Shown here piece by piece: positions 1-9,100 of a stretch of DNA of 64,000 nucleotides. Each line of letters begins with the position of its first letter. Within the stretch, counting starts at the first letter, position 1. The stretch spans positions 1 to 64,000 of the forward strand of contig NZ_AUEY01000006.1 in assembly GCF_000426225.1 (NCBI RefSeq). The letters run 5' to 3'. This DNA comes from Desulforegula conservatrix Mb1Pa. GTDB lineage: Bacteria > Desulfobacterota > Desulfobacteria > Desulfobacterales > Desulforegulaceae. The notes beneath the pieces were generated by a model. The model was not told where the DNA came from. It did not search any database and worked only from the letters and a program-made list of their open reading frames with translations. The position numbers and the translations under genes are program-made.

Positions 1-163
1 CAGGTGCTGCTGGATCTACTGGCTTTACTTCGCCTTCTTTCTTTTCTTCTTTCTTTGCTGCATCTTTCTTTGCATCTGCCTTAGGAGCATCTGAAGCGAA
101 AGCTGAAGCGGTCATTACGAACATGCAAGCTGCTGCTACAAGAACTGCGCTGATCTTTTTCAT
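1..163 (-). CDS. Small secreted Ala/Lys-rich peptide (partial, runs off window)
   Basis: The start codon is at 163 and the 3' end lies outside the window. The visible 54 residues begin with a clear signal peptide (MKKISAVLVAAACMF, then AFA|S as a probable signal peptidase I site), followed by low-complexity sequence rich in Lys, Ala and Glu that becomes Pro-rich. The neighbouring gene at 218-403 has the same first five residues and the same KKDAAKKEE block, so the two look like a tandem duplication. The function is unknown. An exported, charged, disordered peptide is all the sequence supports. Confidence 0.6.
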   Translation of the reverse strand, partial: MKKISAVLVAAACMFVMTASAFASDAPKADAKKDAAKKEEKKEGEVKPVDPAAP

Positions 164-217
164 TTTATTCCTCTTTATAGAATAATTTATTTATATGAGA
201 TTATATCGCTTCAAGAA

Positions 218-403
218 TTAGTTCTTGGGAGCTTCTGGGGCTGGGGTAGGTGCTGGAGCTGCAGGTGCTGGAGCTGAAGAAGCAGCAGGAGCTTCCTCTT
301 TCTTTGCCGCATCTTTTTTCGGTGCATCACAACCAACAAAAGCAACTGAAGTTACTGCTACAAAACAAACAGCTGCTACAACAAATGCACTGATCTTTTT
401 CAT
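218..403 (-). CDS. Small Ala/Pro-rich lipoprotein, paralogue of the upstream peptide
   Basis: This encodes 61 residues. A longer TTG start at 424 exists, but the ATG at 403 has a good ribosome site (GGGAAAG) and begins exactly at the signal peptide. The hydrophobic segment ends in FVGC, a lipobox, so this copy is probably a lipoprotein, whereas its neighbour at 163 has an ordinary signal peptidase I site. The mature part is KKDAAKKEE followed by alternating Ala and Pro. Proline-alanine tracts of this kind often act as flexible spacers. No family is recognised. The two genes are 54 bp apart and probably arose by tandem duplication, then diverged in how they are anchored. Confidence 0.6.
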   Translation of the reverse strand: MKKISAFVVAAVCFVAVTSVAFVGCDAPKKDAAKKEEAPAASSAPAPAAPAPTPAPEAPKN

Positions 404-477
404 TTCTTTCCCTTTCTTAGACAATTTTAAATTGGTTTTATTAATATCAGAATCGGATTTATTCCGAATCTATGTTT

Positions 478-723
478 CTAATACATCTGAACCGAAATTG
501 GATTTATCAACCTATAAATGCCTTTTGATTCATTTAGTTCGGCGGCTGTTACTACCACTGGTTTTTTTAAAAAATCAAGAAACTTTTTATCAAAATTAAT
601 ATGATATTCTGTTTCATCAGTGGCATACAGTTTTAATCCTACTGGATTGCCATATTTATCCCAATCACATGCCAGTATAATGCCGTTTATTTTTATGTCA
701 TTTTTTTTTTTGCAGTCACACAT
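478..723 (-). CDS. Small conserved hypothetical protein
   Basis: This encodes 81 residues with no signal peptide. It begins with a Cys-rich, Lys-rich stretch (MCDCKKKND), then alternating hydrophobic residues that suggest a small beta barrel: IKINGIILACDWDKYGNPVG, a TEYHIN strand, and a final strand around KGIYRL. I recall similar 80-residue proteins of unknown role in Desulfobacterota, but cannot name a family. Codons 5-8 contain a run of about ten A on the coding strand, a possible slippage site. A sigma-54-like promoter lies at 772-786. It is transcribed away from the sigma-54 activator gene at 1335-2774. Confidence 0.5.
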   Translation of the reverse strand: MCDCKKKNDIKINGIILACDWDKYGNPVGLKLYATDETEYHINFDKKFLDFLKKPVVVTAAELNESKGIYRLINPISVQMY

Positions 724-1206
724 ATCGGCACTTTGCTTTTAGGGTCAGTTTCTTTTCGCGCTATATTGCTTTCAAGTATCGTGCCAGCACCACTATTTTT
801 TAAATAAAAAAATTATAAATGAAGTATTTTTAGCTGGCCGATCCTTGTGAATCAAAAGAATAGACATAGCTGCACCTAATATTTTACGAAAAAATATTTG
901 GAAGAACGTATTGCTGCAAAGGTTAACGCCTTTCAAATAACAGCTCTCGTACAAGTAAACAGAATTCACAATTCACATTCTATTCAAAAGATTCATATAG
1001 CCGACCTTAAAAGGCGCTGCTTTGCACTAAAACTTTATGGACTAAAGTGGCTTATTATTTGGTTTTTTCATATTTTAAATTACTGGCAAGCCATGCCAAA
1101 CAGATAAACAAGAACCTATAGTTCCTATTTATAAAACAAGAACCAAGAGTTCTCTTTATAACCAACAAAGCACACTAAACCGTACATTAAAGAATCAAGG
1201 CAGATT
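724..1206. other. Intergenic region without a convincing gene
   Basis: Apart from the promoter candidate at 772-786, this AT-rich stretch holds no convincing gene. A 69-codon frame at 898-1107 on the plus strand has no ribosome site, no recognisable domain and poor composition. At about 1107-1165 there are two imperfect 28-bp direct repeats, each starting ACAAGAACC and able to form a small GAAC/GTTC hairpin. Confidence 0.4.
772..786 (-). promoter_or_regulatory. Candidate sigma-54 promoter
   Basis: On the minus strand the sequence reads TGGCACGATACTTGA. The -24 part matches the sigma-54 consensus TGGCACG perfectly and the spacing is right. The -12 part is TTGA instead of TTGC. It lies about 50 bp upstream of the small protein at 723, and a sigma-54 activator gene is the next gene upstream. 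Confidence 0.4.
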
Positions 1207-1327
1207 TAACAAGGCCGCAAAAAGCCAGATTTTCATCATTCCAGTGGGCAGAGATCAAGAATCAACTTGCAGTATCAAGCCAGACATGACGCAGACGTCC
1301 TTATTTCGGCTCTTTAAGAGTACATCA
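1207..1327 (-). repeat. MITE-like element, degenerate copy
   Basis: This is a decayed minus-oriented copy of the dispersed 135-bp element. It starts TAACAAGGCCGCAAAAAGCC and retains CATCATTCCAG and the AGACATGACGC segment in the right order. It ends in GAGTACATCA. Flanking 5-bp repeats are not conserved. It lies 8 bp from the stop codon of the sigma-54 activator gene. Confidence 0.6.
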
Positions 1328-1334
1328 CTTTTAA

Positions 1335-2774
1335 CTACTTACGTCTGAAGTCTTTTTTTTGAATCTTGTATTTTGAAAGAAGCTTATGAAGTTGCCGTGT
1401 TGTAATTCCTGCTGTTTCGGCAGATTGTGATATTCTGCCGTTGCATGTTGCGAGCAGATCCTTCAAGTATCTTATTTCTGTTTCCTCAACAGCTTTTTTT
1501 CTTACTTCGTTCAATGCCCTTGTTTCTGCCACAAGCTCTCGCATGATAGTACGCCTGGTTCCAGTAAACAGATCGGCTGGAAAACTCTCTGGGCGCAAAA
1601 GTTTGGAAGATTCAAGGATATAGGCCCTCTCAATCAGATTCTCAAGCTCACGAATATTTCCTGGCCACGCATACGCATAAAAAGCCTCGATCACATCAGG
1701 ATGCAAGCCCTCGATGCTTTTTCCGTACAAACCATTTAAATTATTAATAAAAAGAATAGAAAGAGTGCCAATATCTTCGGTTCTTAATCTTAAAGGCGGA
1801 ACCTCTATTGGAAAAACGCTCAGGCGATAATAAAGATCCTCTCTGAATAAGCCATCTTCAACCATTTGTGAGAGATCATTATTAGTTGCCGCAATTATCC
1901 TTACATCAGCCTGAATTTCTGATTCACCCCCAACTCTATGAAACCGTTTTTCCTGGAGTACCTGCAAGAGCTTGATTTGAACAGCCGGAGTAATAGTTCC
2001 GATTTCATCAAGAAAAATAGTACCATTATGTGCAATCTCAAACTTACCCATCTTTCTTTTTACGGCACCTGTAAAAGCACCCTTTTCATGACCAAAAAGC
2101 TCGCTTTCGATAAGTGTATCCGGAATGGCTCCACAGTGAACGCTTATGAACTGTCGATCCTTACGATTGCTATGATTATGAATCAGACCGGCAATCACCG
2201 ATTTACCAGTACCTGTCTCACCGTATAGCATAACAGTTGTTCTGGTTTCTGCGACAGACTGGATCTTCTCAAAAACCTCGTGCATTAGCTGGCTTTTGGA
2301 TTCGGACAAGACTATCCTGTCCCCTGTCTCCCTTGCCTTGTCACGCAAATAAACAAGCTCATGCTGCCTTCGCCTTCGCTCCTGAACCCTTTCAATTATA
2401 AATCTCATTTCAGAAGGGTTTACAGGATATGTGACATAATCGCTTGCGCCAGCCTTGACGCAGTAGACAGCCCCCCTGGTCTTTTCGGAAGGAGTCATGA
2501 CGATTACGTCCATTGCAGGAAATTCGGTAAAAAAGCCTTTAAGCACTTCCTGGTAATCTTCAGCCTCATCATCATGATGCACTTCAGATTCAAGAAATCC
2601 CAGATCAACAACCGTAAACTCATAGCGTTTACGCCTGCACATATCGAGTAAAGCGTCCTTCTCGATGGCAATATCTATCTGATATGATTCATCACCAAGA
2701 CATTTAACAACAGCTTTATTCACGTCCGGACTAGGAGATGCCACAAGAACAGTTTTTTTAATCTGAGAAGCCAT
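1335..2774 (-). CDS. Sigma-54-dependent transcriptional activator with degenerate receiver
   Basis: This 479-residue NtrC-family activator would drive open-complex formation by sigma-54 RNA polymerase. Residues 1-125 form a receiver fold. Residues 165-400 are the AAA+ domain, with Walker A GETGTGKS (185-192), the sigma-54-contacting GAFTGA loop, Walker [10 protein letters not shown] and a TNNDLS sensor region. The C-terminus is a Fis-type helix-turn-helix. The receiver keeps Asp57 and Thr94, but the acidic pair is replaced by Ser-Pro (VLVASPSPD) and the conserved Lys is Tyr116 (VTYPVNP). It is therefore probably not switched by normal phosphorylation. No histidine kinase gene is adjacent. Its targets are unknown, but a sigma-54-like promoter lies at 772-786. 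Confidence 0.93.
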   Translation of the reverse strand: MASQIKKTVLVASPSPDVNKAVVKCLGDESYQIDIAIEKDALLDMCRRKRYEFTVVDLGFLESEVHHDDEAEDYQEVLKGFFTEFPAMDVIVMTPSEKTRGAVYCVKAGASDYVTYPVNPSEMRFIIERVQERRRRQHELVYLRDKARETGDRIVLSESKSQLMHEVFEKIQSVAETRTTVMLYGETGTGKSVIAGLIHNHSNRKDRQFISVHCGAIPDTLIESELFGHEKGAFTGAVKRKMGKFEIAHNGTIFLDEIGTITPAVQIKLLQVLQEKRFHRVGGESEIQADVRIIAATNNDLSQMVEDGLFREDLYYRLSVFPIEVPPLRLRTEDIGTLSILFINNLNGLYGKSIEGLHPDVIEAFYAYAWPGNIRELENLIERAYILESSKLLRPESFPADLFTGTRRTIMRELVAETRALNEVRKKAVEETEIRYLKDLLATCNGRISQSAETAGITTRQLHKLLSKYKIQKKDFRRK

Positions 2775-2809
2775 AATGATCCAAACTCAACACTAAAAGA
2801 CATCAAAAT

Positions 2810-2945
2810 TGATGGTCGCGCAAAAAGGCAGAAAAGGCATCAGCCTCATGGGTGCCTTGATCCTGTATCTGTGTATTATTCAGATACTTCTGGATTCCGG
2901 CCTTCGCTGGAATGACGGGATTCGGACTTTTTTGCGATCTTGCCA
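2810..2945 (+). mobile_element. MITE-like element with 5-bp target duplication
   Basis: This is a 136-bp copy of the dispersed element, TGATGGTCGCGCAAAAAGGC to TTTTTTGCGATCTTGCCA, flanked by the exact direct repeat AAAAT (2805-2809 and 2946-2950). The first hairpin is partly decayed. It lies between the sigma-54 activator and the cupin gene. Confidence 0.75.
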
Positions 2946-2959
2946 AAAATATAAAAAGA

Positions 2960-3301
2960 CTAAGGCTTTACGACAACCAGAAGCATTTTAAAAGGTTCAA
3001 GAGCTTCAAGAGCGTGGGGCGTATTTGCAGGCATCACAACAGTCTGGCCGGCCACAGCTTCAAGCACTTTATCACCAATGGTAATTCTGGTTTTTCCATC
3101 AAGCACAACAACCATCGCATCACCAGGAGCTGTATGGGTGCTGATTTCCTCGCCTTTATCGAATGCAAAAAGAGTAATTCCTACTCCTTGCTTCTGCGCA
3201 AGAGTTCTGCTTACCACCCGGCCGCTTTCGTAATTAACAAGTTCTTTCAGATCAACGGTCTCTGAAAAAGGTATATTCTTGATAAATATGTTTTCTGACA
3301 T
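2960..3301 (-). CDS. Small cupin-domain protein
   Basis: This 113-residue single-domain cupin is a conserved beta barrel. The first cupin motif is seen around FDKGEEISTHTAPGDAMVVV, with His and acidic residues in metal-ligand positions. The second is AGQTVVMPANTPHALEAL, whose PANTPHAL supplies the last His ligand. Such stand-alone cupins bind a divalent metal and act as small enzymes or sensors, and the substrate cannot be read from the sequence. A typical length of about 110 residues and good motif preservation make the family call firm. The gene is monocistronic, with a MITE copy just after its stop codon. Confidence 0.85.
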   Translation of the reverse strand: MSENIFIKNIPFSETVDLKELVNYESGRVVSRTLAQKQGVGITLFAFDKGEEISTHTAPGDAMVVVLDGKTRITIGDKVLEAVAGQTVVMPANTPHALEALEPFKMLLVVVKP

Positions 3302-3713
3302 ATGAAAGTGTCCTTAAATAGCAATTGTTTTTGAGTTGATTTAAGCCTTGGTCACGACTTTTTTGAATCAAAAAAGGAATAAAGTCAAAATTTTTCAACA
3401 AAAAAGCGGGTTTATGATTTTAACCCTCTTTTGATCATAAGCCCGACCTATTGCCCAGGGAATTGATCCGGCACGCGTGGTAGCTCCAATGGCATTTGGA
3501 TAATTAACAATATTACTGATATTTGTATCATCTCAGCAGTTTCATGCATGAGCGAATAATACCTAATTGCTTAAGATCACCAGAATTTGCAGGCTACTTG
3601 TTTATAGATAATTATTCCTATAAAGACAAGCACTTGTTATTATAGCCCCCCCCTCTATGCAACCTGAATATAAGAATTGCGATTACAATACTGATGATCT
3701 ATAATTTCCCAAA
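3302..3713. other. Intergenic region, no gene seen
   Basis: There is no convincing reading frame. An imperfect 11-bp hairpin (GGGTTTATGAT pairing with ATCATAAGCCC) lies at about 3409-3446, in the region upstream of the minus-strand cupin and the plus-strand CoA-transferase. Its role is unknown. The end of this gap is filled by MITE sequences. Confidence 0.35.
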
Positions 3714-3762
3714 AAGCCAGGCATGACACCAGCGTTCTTTTTGCCTTTTTGCGAGATCGCCA
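3714..3762 (-). repeat. Truncated inverted MITE fragment
   Basis: About 50 bp match one end of the dispersed element in minus orientation: GGCATGACACCAGCG, a short spacer, then CCTTTTTGCGAGATCGCCA. The fragment abuts the next copy head to head, and the next copy's left target repeat begins at 3763. Confidence 0.5.
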
Positions 3763-3767
3763 AACTT

Positions 3768-3901
3768 TATGGCGTCGAAAAAACTCAAAAAAAGGCAACG
3801 GCGTCATGCCGGACTTGATCCGGCATCTTTGTATTTTCAGACAGTTCTGTATTCCGGCCTGCGCCGGAAAGACGGGAACCGGATTTTTTGCGACCTTGTC
3901 A
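3768..3901 (+). mobile_element. MITE-like element with 5-bp target duplication
   Basis: This copy has a good first hairpin (GCCGGACTTGATCCGGC) and a slightly damaged second hairpin. It is flanked by the direct repeat AACTT (3763-3767 and 3902-3906). Its left inverted repeat lacks one base. It lies just upstream of the CoA-transferase gene and is open in that gene's frame, giving a false 65-residue N-terminal extension. Confidence 0.75.
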
Positions 3902-3963
3902 AACTTAATCTAAAAACCACAAAAAGCCATCCAAATTTTCTTGTCATAAATCAGGGGGGAACC

Positions 3964-5952
3964 ATGACCGATACCGAAAAAAGCACCATCAAGCATCCCA
4001 TACTGTCATTTTCAACAAGCGGAATAAAAAAAGGCAAGATTGTCTCTGCAGAAGAAGCCATCCGCGTCATACACAGCGGAGACACGGTTGTGGTGGGAGG
4101 GTTTGTGGGAACAGGCGTACCAGAAGAAATTCTGAAAGCCATAGAAAACCAGTTCATCAGTTCAACAACGCCAAACGATCTCACTCTGGTTTATACGGCA
4201 GGAATAGGCTCCAAGGGCGAAAAAGGAGTAAACAGACTTGGGATGGCCGGCCTTCTGAAAAAAGTCATTGGAGGTCACTGGGGGCTGGCTCCTAAACTCC
4301 AGGAACTTGCACTCGACTCAAAAATAGAGGCTTATAATTTACCCCAGGGAGTTATATCCCATATGTATAGGGATATAGCGGCAAAAAACCCAAGAACAAT
4401 TTCATCTGTAGGCATTGGAACTTATATAGATCCGAGAAATGGAGGAGGCAAGGTCAACGATATTACAAAAGATGATATTGTTGAACTTATCAATTTTGAT
4501 GGGAAAGAATACCTTGCTTACAAAACCTTTCCCATTAATGTGGCGATTCTGAGGGGAACCACAGCAGATACAGACGGCAATGTTACAATGGAAAAGGAGG
4601 CTCTCATCCTTGATACAATGCAGATGGCCATGGCCACCAAAAACTCCGGAGGCGTTGTTATTGTCCAGGTTGAAAGAATTGCCGAAAAAGGAACACTAAA
4701 ATCAAAAGACGTCAAAATACCTGGCATTCTTGTTGACTGCATTGTTGTTGCAAAACCTGAAAACCATTGGCAGACATTTGTCGAGCAGTATAATCCTTCA
4801 TTTTCAGGCGAAATAAGAATCCCCATGAGAAGTATTGCTGCTCTTGAAATGAACGAGAGAAAAATAATCGCCAGAAGGGCCGCCTTTGAGCTTAAACCTA
4901 ACAGCGTAGTAAATCTTGGCATAGGCATGCCTGAAGGAATAGCCATAGTAGCCAATGAAGAAAAGATTATAGAGTATCTGACTCTAACCGCAGAACCGGG
5001 AGTTATTGGTGGTGTCCCGTCAGGAGGAACCAATTTTGGCACTGCGGCCAACACCGAAGCAATAATTGATCAGCCTTCTCAATTTGATTTTTATGACGGA
5101 GGCGGGCTTGATATCGCTTTTCTCGGACTCGCCCAGGCAGACAGACAGGGGAATCTTAACGTCAGTAAATTTGGCCGAAACTTCACTGGCTGCGGGGGGT
5201 TCATAAACATAAGCCAAAACTCCAAAAGAGTTGTATTCACAGGGACATTTACCGCTGGAGGGCTTGAAATAGGGATAGAAAACGGAAATCTAAAAATAAT
5301 CAAGGAAGGAAAATCTAAAAAATTCCTCAATCAGGTGGAACAGATCACTTTCAGTGGCGCATATGCAGCATCAAAGGGTCTTGATGTACTATACGTAACC
5401 GAAAGGTGCGTTTTCAGACTCATTCCCGAAGGATTGGAGCTGATAGAAATTGCTCCTGGGATTGATCTTGAAAAAGACATCCTTGAGCAGATGGATTTCA
5501 AACCTGTAATGAACAAGCCTCCCAAACTCATGGATTCAAGAATTTTTATGGAATCCTCCATGAATCTGAAAGAAGATCTGCTGACAGTTCCACTTAGTGA
5601 AAGGATTTCCTATGATAAGGCGCAAAATATCTTCTTCGTAAATTTTGAAGGATATTCGGTAAAAACATCCGAGGACATTGCAGAGATAGTAAAATTTGTA
5701 ACCGACATACTGGCGCCAATTGGTAAAAAAGTCTATACGATTGTCAATTATGACAATTTTTTTATTAATCCTGATCTGATAGATGAATATACGGAAATGG
5801 TTAAGGCACTTGTTGAAAAATACTACATCAGCACAACAAGATACACGACAAGTGCCTTCATTAGACTTAAATTGGGAGATGCCCTGATAAAAAGGAATCT
5901 TGCCCCCCATATCTATGAGACAGGAGAGCAGGCAAGGAAAGCTCTCCTATAG
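3964..5952 (+). CDS. Fused acyl-CoA:acetate/3-ketoacid CoA-transferase, YdiF-like, with extra C-terminal domain
   Basis: This encodes 662 residues from the ATG at 3964, chosen because a GGGGGG ribosome site precedes it and because upstream in-frame codons are MITE sequence. It should move CoA between short-chain acyl-CoA and a free acid such as acetate. Residues 25-300 form the alpha-like half (GDTVVVGGFVGTGVPEE). Residues 300-525 form the beta-like half, with NLGIGMPEGIA and the catalytic Glu344 in AEPGVIGGVPSGG. The last 135 residues are beyond the usual 530-residue YdiF length and include VNYDNFFINPDLIDEY and a KYYISTTRYTTSAF stretch. I do not recognise this domain by name, although I recall it in related anaerobes. 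The gene stands alone. A role in fatty acid or fermentation-product use is inferred. Confidence 0.9.
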   Translation: MTDTEKSTIKHPILSFSTSGIKKGKIVSAEEAIRVIHSGDTVVVGGFVGTGVPEEILKAIENQFISSTTPNDLTLVYTAGIGSKGEKGVNRLGMAGLLKKVIGGHWGLAPKLQELALDSKIEAYNLPQGVISHMYRDIAAKNPRTISSVGIGTYIDPRNGGGKVNDITKDDIVELINFDGKEYLAYKTFPINVAILRGTTADTDGNVTMEKEALILDTMQMAMATKNSGGVVIVQVERIAEKGTLKSKDVKIPGILVDCIVVAKPENHWQTFVEQYNPSFSGEIRIPMRSIAALEMNERKIIARRAAFELKPNSVVNLGIGMPEGIAIVANEEKIIEYLTLTAEPGVIGGVPSGGTNFGTAANTEAIIDQPSQFDFYDGGGLDIAFLGLAQADRQGNLNVSKFGRNFTGCGGFINISQNSKRVVFTGTFTAGGLEIGIENGNLKIIKEGKSKKFLNQVEQITFSGAYAASKGLDVLYVTERCVFRLIPEGLELIEIAPGIDLEKDILEQMDFKPVMNKPPKLMDSRIFMESSMNLKEDLLTVPLSERISYDKAQNIFFVNFEGYSVKTSEDIAEIVKFVTDILAPIGKKVYTIVNYDNFFINPDLIDEYTEMVKALVEKYYISTTRYTTSAFIRLKLGDALIKRNLAPHIYETGEQARKALL

Positions 5953-5995
5953 AATCACTAAAGGTTTCTCCCAAGGATTCTAAGCCAGAAAACCA

Positions 5996-6022
5996 GGTGC
6001 GGGTATATTCAGAAACCCGCGC
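5996..6022 (+). terminator. Hairpin after the CoA-transferase gene
   Basis: GGTGCGGGT pairs with ACCCGCGCC across a 9-base loop (one G-T pair). It begins 44 bp after the stop codon. No T-run follows, so it may be an mRNA 3' end structure rather than a classical terminator. Confidence 0.35.
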
Positions 6023-6040
6023 CTAAACCAACATCAATTA

Positions 6041-6174
6041 TGATGGACTCGCAAAAAATCTAAAAATGGCTTAAGCGTCATGCCGGACCTGATCCGGCAC
6101 CCTGTAATTTCAGCCACTTATGGATTCCGACCTGCACCGGAATGACGGAAATCGGACTTTTTGCGACTTTGTCA
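6041..6174 (+). repeat. MITE-like element
   Basis: This is a full-length copy: TGATGGACTCGCAAAAAATC at the left, GACTTTTTGCGACTTTGTCA at the right, hairpin 1 GCCGGACCTGATCCGGC and hairpin 2 ATTCCGACCTGCACCGGAAT. The flanking five bases (AATTA and TTTAT) do not match. It lies between the convergent CoA-transferase and AsmA-like genes. Confidence 0.75.
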
Positions 6175-6199
6175 TTTATTTAATATCCGAGTAAAAAAC

Positions 6200-9100
6200 T
6201 CACTCCCTCTCAAGAATCAAACCCTTCATATCACTTATTTCTTCAGGTATTCTGCCAGGGGTCATGAATATGCGCTGCAGATATCCAAGAATGCTTTTGG
6301 GGATATTCTTAAGTGGTATATAGTTTGTTTCAGGAGACCCTATGGGACCTTTCACCTTAAAATAATATGAAATCAGAGCCCTATCGTTTCCGGTCAGAAT
6401 ATAACCCACAAATGGGAGATTGCTTATAAAACTGTCAATAGTAACGAGCGGGGCAGCAACCATATCCAGGTCAAGGTTTTTGTTATTCAGGTCAATATCC
6501 CCTGTAGCGCCTATATTTATTATCGGACTCTTTATGACAAGATCATGCGTGGATAAAACCCCATCCTTTATTTTAAATCCTGCATCAAGATTGCTAAAAT
6601 AAAACCCTTCTTTTGAGACACCTTCGGGTCTCTCATGAAGAAATTTTTCAAGGTTGAGCATGCTAAGAATAGAAAAAATAACAGACGACTTTCTTATTAT
6701 ACCGTCTTCAACATTGCAGTGAATATATCCACCAAGGCTTGAAATAAACTCATTTTTATTTTTGCCGGAACAGTAGATATAGGCATCGGTTGAAAAGACT
6801 GCACCATCAATTTTAGAGATATTTTTTTCCTCGCCTATATAAGCGAAAGTATCCGTTAGCTTCTGTTTATCAAGATTTACATAAGCCCTTGCCAAAATTG
6901 AGTTTTTATTATCTTCTGGTTGCATGAGCCTGAAACGGATTTCCCCACCAGGCATCCTCATTTTACCGTCTTTGATATCAAAACGGCCATTTTTAAAAAG
7001 ACATGTTGCCGTGGTTCTGCCAAATCTCATTTTTGATGGGGTAATCCCTGATTCTATATCAATACCCACATCAAGATCCGAATTCATCGCAAAATCACCA
7101 TCAAAAACAGGCACAAAATCTTCGGATTCTTTATCGTCATCAGATGGGGGAAGAACAAGGTCCCTGGCTTTTATCCCAATTTTGCCTTTCAGCCCCTTCC
7201 ATCCCATCAGATCTGCAAAAATATCAAGAGAGGTGTCACCAACACCAAACTTGAGACTTTCAGAATAAATTCTCTGCCCGCTGAAGATGACTCTCCCATT
7301 CCCTTTTTTTACCAGAGGTAATCCAGGCATTTTGATTCCGGTATCAGTTGCGCGCATCTCTCCAAAAACGCCCGGATAAAAACCACCGTAAGCGAGTCTT
7401 TTGATGAGTATGTCGCCATCAAGATTGCCAGAAAACGAAAGTCCGGTTTCCCCATGATAAACCCCGAGTTTTCCAATATCAAAATTTCTGAGAGAGAATG
7501 AAAACTGATGCAGACTACCAAGGCCTACCGGAACAGAAGCTGACAACCGGCCACTTCCAAGTAAAAAATCAAAATTATCCAGTTTCCATAGATTTGCTCT
7601 TGGTTGAGACAAACCAATTTTCAAAGAGGAATCATTCCCAAGTGAAGGAAGAACAAATCCACCAAATTTGCCTGAGAAGCCTTGAAGACTTGAATTGAAA
7701 GCTACCTTCATTTGCCAGTTTGAGGCTGAAATCTTAAAATCAGTCTTTTGTTTCCCCTTAAATATTATATCGGAAGAACCTCCTGATTTATTCTTCAATA
7801 TGTCTGATATGTCGAAAGCATCGACCATTGCATTCCCGGCAATTTTTAAATTTCCTTTGAAGATGTCCAACGTACCTTTAATGTCTCCGACAGAATTTCT
7901 CCAGTTTGCTGAAAACCCAAGCTTAGCCACCCCTTTATCATCAAACTCGACATTCAGATTATCCATCTTTATAGGCGATTCCATCATGGGATGGAAAAAG
8001 CCAATCTCATTTGAAGATATTTTACCGCCAGTGATACTTATGAACTTCCAGTCAGGATGATATGAGAACCTTATATTCCCATCAAGAACACCTTCAGCGC
8101 CTTCAATATCAATGGCTGTGTCCCTTACAATTTTTGGAGATATGCCTGATTCAGATATCGCATGAAGATCCGGAATTGAAAAAGTTCCACTTATTGACCA
8201 GTTTTCAATACTTTTGTCAGCATAAGTATCCACATAGTCATAAACAGCATCCCTGATCACAGAATTGCCAATTCTGCCTTTTACCCCTGAAACCACAAGT
8301 CTGCCCTTATCAAGAAGCACATTCGCGGAAACTGATTTGGATTCGATAGACCCTCCAAAATCAGCAATATCTATAGAGTCAATATCAATATCCAAAAGAA
8401 GGGACGAGGAATTTTCTTTTTTATCCAGGCCGATTATTCGGTCAAAAGGGCCCTGGATAAGCAGATTGCTAAGTTTCGCATTACCGCCCGAAAACAGAGG
8501 CAACAGCCTTTTAGCAATCCACGTTGGCGTTACAGGCGCCGGATAAAGAGCCTTGAACCTTGACATTGGCATCATGGAACTTCTTACCGAAAGGCTCATT
8601 CCATTTGCCCCATTGTCAAAAGGGATATAACAAGAGGAAGATAGTGAAAAATCATCGCCTTTTATTTCGAAAGCCCTGATATCCAGCGCTGATTTCAAAA
8701 ACTCGGCCTCAAATTTTATATCAGTCCCGGAAAGATTATAGGACTTAAGTTCGTTATAGGCGTCCAGCATAAAACCGGCTTCGGGCAAATGAATACTTCC
8801 GCTTGCCAAAACCGCCCCCCCCTTATGCCATTCAATATTAATGCCTTTTGAGGAAAATACGCCGGAAATCCCTCTGAAACTTTCAGGCCAAGGCACTGTT
8901 GAAACAGGAACAGAATCAAATGATGAACCTATTTTTACAAAATCAAGCCCTGCGGCATTATACGCGAACAGCCCTCCTGCTTTAAAAGGGAATCGATTAT
9001 TCTTGTCCCTGACATAGAAATCAAGGCTGAAGTTTGCCTTCTTAATATCTTCTGGCTTTCTTAAAAGACTTGCATTGAAATTTTCAACGGTAATACCATC

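Noticed and set aside
898-1107. 69-codon plus-strand open frame
   Set aside because: No ribosome site, no domain, and poor composition in an AT-rich intergenic stretch; treated as chance.
3769-3963. N-terminal extension of the CoA-transferase
   Set aside because: It is translated MITE sequence, and a strong ribosome site and family-typical start are found at 3964.
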